This document shows, piece after piece, positions 57,985-64,000 of a stretch of 64,000 bases of DNA. Both the position numbers and the translations under genes were made by a program. Position 1 is the first letter of the stretch. Each line of letters opens with the position of its first letter. The stretch is from Paracyclopina nana (Eukaryota; Arthropoda; Copepoda; Cyclopoida; Cyclopettidae), in assembly GCA_019096065.1 (NCBI GenBank), contig JAGUCH010000005.1, positions 5,518,001-5,582,000 of the forward strand. The letters are read 5' to 3'. The notes under the pieces were generated by a model. That model did no database searches, was not told the DNA's origin, and saw only the letters and a list, made by a program, of their open reading frames with translations.

Positions 57985-60038
57985 ATGCTCAACATAATGG
58001 TAATCCATCTGGGATGCTTGGTAGCTAAGATGAATTAGAGTGGGCTCCCAACCAGAATTTTAGTTACCGATTCGGGCCTGAATAGTTCCCGAATTGGCAA
58101 AATGAGCTTTTTGGGAGCTTTTCATTGATGAAAAATACTCTGGAACTATTCAATAGGTTTAGCTCTGTAACTTTTCAATAATGAATATGTTTGGAACAAA
58201 AATCAAGTGAAATATTGAACTTCTGGCTCAAAATGTTTCAAGCTTTTTTGCCCTAAAAAATTAGAGCTATTATTTTAGTTCTTTAATAAGTTATTCTTGG
58301 ATTTTCCTAACCATGAAATGAAAAGTAATTATAATTGTTCTGATTATTTTTCATAAACCTAGTTTTAGAAGAGCCATGTATTTATTATAAGGAGCAATAT
58401 TTCATAAGACATCATATTTGCTTGAGCTTGGTTTAAGTCTAAAATCATATATATTTAGTCCAGATATAGATGACTGATCGAAGAATCATCTATACTTATA
58501 CCGCACTTGAGCACAGGCATGTAGCAGTCCAAATATAGATGAGGATTGTCAAAAATCATCTGTGAATTGTACAAATTTAAATGACAAAGATGGTCATCTA
58601 AGCCATCTAAATCATCTAACGCATCTATATTTATACAGAGCGCCGAAAACCTGTTTTAGGTAGGCAATCACTACATAATGGTTGTCAAAACCAGTTTTTT
58701 GTTGAGTCAATATATTGAGTCCTGTATGATGACGCCCTTTAAAAGTTTCTATAGCATTGAGCACACAGATCCATTTTAACCATTTTTCATTATTTGTTAA
58801 AATCGATGAGCAAAAATAAAATGATATTCTTCAGCCACAAAAGGTTAAAGAAATAATGGGAAAGTTTTTATCTTTATTTTTCCGATAAATAACTTTGGGC
58901 TCGTTTCATGGGGTGCCAGTACTACGTGATAAAAAGGGGTCCGTTTTAAAATCTACATCTTTTTAAAAGGTCTATGTTGGTTTTTTTACCGGAGTACTTT
59001 GATCAAAATGCCTGAGTACTTTTACTTGTAATACCTTGGTTTTTAATCTAGATTCAGCTGATTTTGAGCAAGCAAGAAGATATGCATTAAAAAGGGCTCT
59101 TGGCAAAGTCTCGGATATTTCTAAACATTAAATAATTTTTTTTTCAATATTAACTTTAGCTTATTGAGTGTTTTACAAACAAAAAGTGAGAAAATAGGGT
59201 TATGGTTGCTGAGGCCCAATTAAATCTTACGTGAGGACAGACTAAACCAAAGAAAGGTCTGAAGGTCAGCCCATTTTTGTAAGACTGCTTAATCTACAAA
59301 TGAAATAGTCCTTGTAGATTAACAGGGCTTTAAAACAGATCATTTGAAAAAACCTTTAAAACACAGGTAAAAAATTCTCCCCGGTTACTTCGCCTTAGAC
59401 CTTAAAAATATGGACGTAGTTCGTAAAACATAGAGACCCTGTAGATCAAAGTACGGTTTCACGTTTCAGGCTCGAAAAAGATGTCTGCATTAAGTTTGGA
59501 CAATAAGTTTAACATCGAAGAAGATATCCGTTTTACACGTATTTCAAGATCGAGAATAAATATTTAGATCTACAATGCGCGTTTCAGGGTCGAAGTGATA
59601 ATTTAATAATTTTTTATATCTTTCATTTAGCGACCAAAATGTTTGTCTACCAAGATCTACAAACCTGGGTTTTTAGATCAACAGACTTGTGTTCCAAGAT
59701 CGATTTAAAGCAGCAATCTTCGTTTAATACTTTTTTCAAAGTAAAACATTTTCTCAGTGTCCGGCAGTTTCTCACCAATTTTGAAACTTTTTCACAGAAT
59801 ATTTTTTTCTTTCACAAAATCAGCCCAATTATTGAAAGTTTGCTATGAACATGGAATCTACACCGCATCTGGAGAAAAGGACGATTAACGCAGATATTTT
59901 CAAATACTTGAAAAGTTCACTGAATGATTGACATGAAATTGTATTTGCAACGATGGAAAACAATGTCTTGGAAATGCGGTACCTTACAAAAGTATAGAAA
60001 TGAGACAAATTTCACAGCCAAATATCAGCAAAGTGGTT
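57985..60038. other. Intergenic AT-rich DNA with short dispersed repeats
   Basis: No gene seen. 58459-58641 contains several direct and inverted copies of a TATAGATGA-type motif. 59290-59700 contains several copies of AGATCTACA-like and GTTTCAGGSTCGAA-like motifs, probably a decayed repeat. Confidence 0.4.
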
Positions 60039-61203
60039 TCACTTGTCCTTTTCTTTCTCCTTTCCTTCGGACTTCTTCTTTTTGCTCTTTTTCGATTTTG
60101 GCTTATCCGGAGATGAGGCAGTCAAATAGATAAATGCAACAAAGAGGAGAATTGGAAGACCAACAAAAAGGCCAAAAACGAGCGGGTAGTCTCTCATGTA
60201 ATCAACGCACATTTGCACAACATCATCACTGAAAATACAATCTTAACTCCATGCCTTAAAAACATCATCAATAGCCAATAACTTACAACGGAGTTTTAGG
60301 CAGAGGAATCGCTTCAGCAGCCACATTTTTATACCAGCCAGTAATAAATGAGTTTAGAGAAGCAATATCATACTTCTCAAGAGTATACCGATACATTCTG
60401 CCCAAACGGAAGCTGTGGAAAGAAGTCATAATTGAAAATACGTATTTTCTGGAATTTTGAGGCAGAAGCTTACAATATGAATGCTGGAGGTGTACCAACT
60501 TCAAATCGTCTCCCGGTAACAGCTCCTGTTGTGCCCTTGTTCACTTTAGCAACATTAATTCTGCCCTTATTTTTGCAAGCCACCGTTTCAATGCGGGCTT
60601 CAAGCAATTGACATTCCTCACATTCATCCTAAAGAATATAGAAATGAATGCAACTATTTTCTAGTGCAGTCTTTCTGTAATTTACCTTGAAGAAATAAAC
60701 AAGCCAATCTCCAGTTGTGGCTCCAGTGGCAGCTTGAGTCAAATGCTCGAAGGAAGTATCTGTCAAATCTTGAGTGCATGGTTCCTTGTAGGCCATTAAT
60801 GTTTCATGTAGCTCTTCCTCGTTGGCAGCTCCATCATAAATGACAGGTAGCCCTTTTCTAAAAAAGACCACTAGAGGCTCAGGAGTGGTTGGATCCAGAA
60901 GGGCCTTCATTTTGCTGCCAACAGCTTTGACCACCCAACCATTGATTGTGTCTACCAGATCCTCTCTAATTGCAGCCAATTCAGTCTCCATGTCGTGAGA
61001 CTTGTCATTTTCGTTGCCTAAAAATGCAATTTTTAGTCTCAAAGCTCCAGCAGAATTGATATGATGCCTAAAAGCTTACTGAATAAAACGACCACGTGTT
61101 GCTCCTGATTTATCAATTTTGCCAGCTCTCCATCAGTAACTTCTTCAAGAGTGGAAGCTCCTACCAAGCCAATTATAAGCGAAAACGCAAGAAACCACCT
61201 CAT
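60039..61203 (-). CDS. ER thioredoxin-fold transmembrane protein (TMX/PDI-like)
   Basis: Five exons: 61080-61203, 60686-61017, 60474-60628, 60287-60412 and 60039-60228, giving 308 residues. Residues 1-~18 are a signal peptide (MRWFLAFSLIIGLVGAS). Two thioredoxin-like regions follow: the first (~20-110, with VVVLFS and LVVFFRKGLPVIYDG) lacks a CxxC; the second (~115-225, GDWLVYFFKDECEEC) carries CEEC at 155-158 and a TPPAF segment like the cis-Pro loop of thioredoxins. A single membrane span (~260-283) precedes a Lys-rich cytosolic tail ending KEKDK, a KxKxx-type ER retrieval signal. This layout suggests a type I ER membrane protein handling disulphides or substrate thiols. CEEC is not the CGHC/CGPC of classical PDIs, so oxidoreductase activity is uncertain. 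No named orthologue is assigned. Confidence 0.82.
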
Positions 61204-61579
61204 TGTTTTCTCCTTATGTGTCAAAAACTGTCTTGTCAACAATATTTAAGTTACGGCTGCATGCAACAAAAATCGGCCAAATTATCGTCAAAGCAGCCAA
61301 AATCGTTGCAGTAAAATAGTAGCCAACTGAAAAAAGAGTAACTCTGCCGCTCCCTCCCGGCTTCTCTTTCACACGTGTCAGCAGACGGCTCAAGTAAGTC
61401 CGTTAGACCGCTACTCTAAATTATTGATACACAAACTATTACTAATTGATATTATTTATTGTGCTATTATACTAATTTTGTAAATTCAGAATGACCCGAC
61501 GAAAATGTATTGAGCGTGACAGTCAGATTTATTTCAAAGACATAAGCATTAGCGAAAATTCTTTGCTAAAAAGTTTTGT

Positions 61580-61595
61580 GGCCTTTAAAAAGGCC
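61580..61595 (-). promoter_or_regulatory. Histone 3' stem-loop of H4
   Basis: The minus strand reads GGCCTTTTTAAAGGCC followed by ACAAA, the stem-loop that replaces polyadenylation in replication-dependent histone mRNAs. It lies 35 nt after the H4 stop. Confidence 0.9.
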
Positions 61596-61630
61596 GGTTG
61601 GCTTTGAGGGATGTCAGCGCAATGATGAGC

Positions 61631-62871
<1,241 letters not shown>

Positions 62872-62895
62872 GTTACTTAGCTTGGAGCAGAACAA

Positions 62896-62911
62896 GGCCT
62901 TTTTTAAGGCC
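62896..62911 (+). promoter_or_regulatory. Histone 3' stem-loop of H3
   Basis: GGCCTTTTTTAAGGCC followed by ACAAAA, the same processing signal as at the H4 gene. Confidence 0.92.
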
Positions 62912-64000
62912 ACAAAATATTACTAAAAGAGACTTAGTACTATGCTACTTTAATCCTTGGACTTGAAATATATGCTCCTGAAGACCTCAAATCCTTTACT
63001 GCCTATGAATGCTCTCCCTGGTCACTGTTCAATCATTAGTATTTAAAAGTTCAAAAGGTAACTTAAATATCTGATTGGCATGGATGCCAAGGCCCGTTTC
63101 TTGTCTGCAATTCCCCGCGGATTATAATAAGCTTTCGTTTTTCTATTGCTTGTCTCAGTGGGCTGATATCATTCGGGCCACTTCGGGCTTTTTGAAATGA
63201 CTTAGGGCTTTTTCGGGCTTTCTGAAAATCGGCCCGAGTCGGGCTCGGGCTGGAGTCTTATTTAGCTCGGGCCAGAAATTGGTATCGGGCTCGGGCCTGA
63301 GCCCGATGCACCTCTAGTTTCGAGTGAGTTGGAATTGGTTCGGTCGAGTTGAGAGGCTTCTGAGTAAATCCAATTTTCCTTCAATTGCCAAAATTTTTTC
63401 CAGCGAGTTCGAGTTGGACGCTTATGTAGGCCAAGCCAAGATTCGCTTTCGAGTTACCGAGTCGAGTTCAAGCTTGTTCCATCACTAGGCCTTTTTTCGC
63501 TCGGGTCACAAATAGGTTTCAGACTTGACTCTGGCCTGAGCCGTTTACACTTTACACCCGGCCGCCGGCCCCCTAAGTGCTCTTAACATTCATATATTGC
63601 TCGTTGACTTTGACGCACTCGGTTCCGGAATCCGGAGTCGCTTGTAATAAGCTTGAAATTAAGTGGTAGAACGAGACTTTACAGTTTCCCAATTGACTTT
63701 TTTCCTTGAGAAAATATTATCCGAGTTGAGGACCTCAAGTTCGATTGTCGGCCTCGGCTCGGCCTATGTAGTCCGACCCCCACCCAAGTACTGCTTTCGA
63801 CCTCAAGCTCGTTTCATCAACGCTTAAAACTGTCATTTAGAAAAAGTTATACCAAAGAATCATCTGACTCGAGGAGTTATTTACCTTCTGTGTGGTGTAG
63901 GTGGTTGGTACTTTTTGTATATTTCATTTGATGGGCAGGAGAAGAATCAATCTCTTACCTTTTTTATAGTGATGGAACGAGCCGGAAATTTTCAGCTTGA
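62912..64000. other. Downstream region with a TCGGGC-rich repeat fragment
   Basis: No gene seen. 63160-63318 is built from TCGGGC/GCCCGA units and ends GCCCGATGCACCTCTA, whose inverse TAGAGGTGC resembles an hAT transposon end. No matching left end is visible, so it is probably a truncated non-autonomous hAT copy. H2A, H2B and H1 genes are absent from the window. Confidence 0.4.

Overview
This window looks like nuclear DNA of an arthropod, probably a crustacean or a hexapod; the sequence does not let me go further. Genes have small GT-AG introns (often 53-63 nt) and lie far apart in AT-rich DNA. The conserved genes are metazoan, a chitin-binding peritrophin-like protein points to arthropods, and the mobile elements are of animal type.

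Layout. 1549-4180 (+): SMARCE1/BAP57/dalao, an HMG-box subunit of the SWI/SNF (BAP) remodelling complex. 6723-7242 (-): a small secreted chitin-binding type-2 protein with a TATA promoter and a 5' UTR intron. 9643-21940 (-): a muscarinic-type acetylcholine receptor with a very long third cytoplasmic loop; its first exon is not seen. Its 8.4 kb intron uses a GC-AG splice pair. That intron holds a tRNA-Ser(UGA) gene cut in its A box by a ~0.96 kb terminal-inverted-repeat element, which is itself cut by a 7.0 kb env-bearing Ty3/gypsy retroelement with apparently identical LTRs. 29778-37781: an 8.0 kb CACTA/EnSpm-like DNA transposon with two divergent spliced genes (a transposase with one in-frame TGA, and an 884-aa protein of unknown function), 14-bp terminal inverted repeats and a 2-bp AT target duplication. 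41619-42394 (+): an EF-hand protein. 46703-47088 (+): a candidate three-exon gene for an 89-aa secreted peptide. 47767-55054 (-): an 18-exon P5B ATPase (ATP13A2/3 family) that includes a 12-nt micro-exon. 60039-61203 (-): an ER thioredoxin-fold membrane protein. 61631-62871: a divergent histone H4/H3 pair, each with the 3' stem-loop of replication-dependent histone mRNAs. Two MITEs lie at 53852-54640 and 57760-57981.

The host genes are unrelated to each other. The strongest unusual signals are the nested insertion in the tRNA gene, two transposons sharing CCC-type ends and 2-bp palindromic target duplications, a canonical -1 frameshift heptamer in the gypsy element, the micro-exon and the candidate secreted peptide. 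Exon boundaries were read by eye from splice signals and reading frame.
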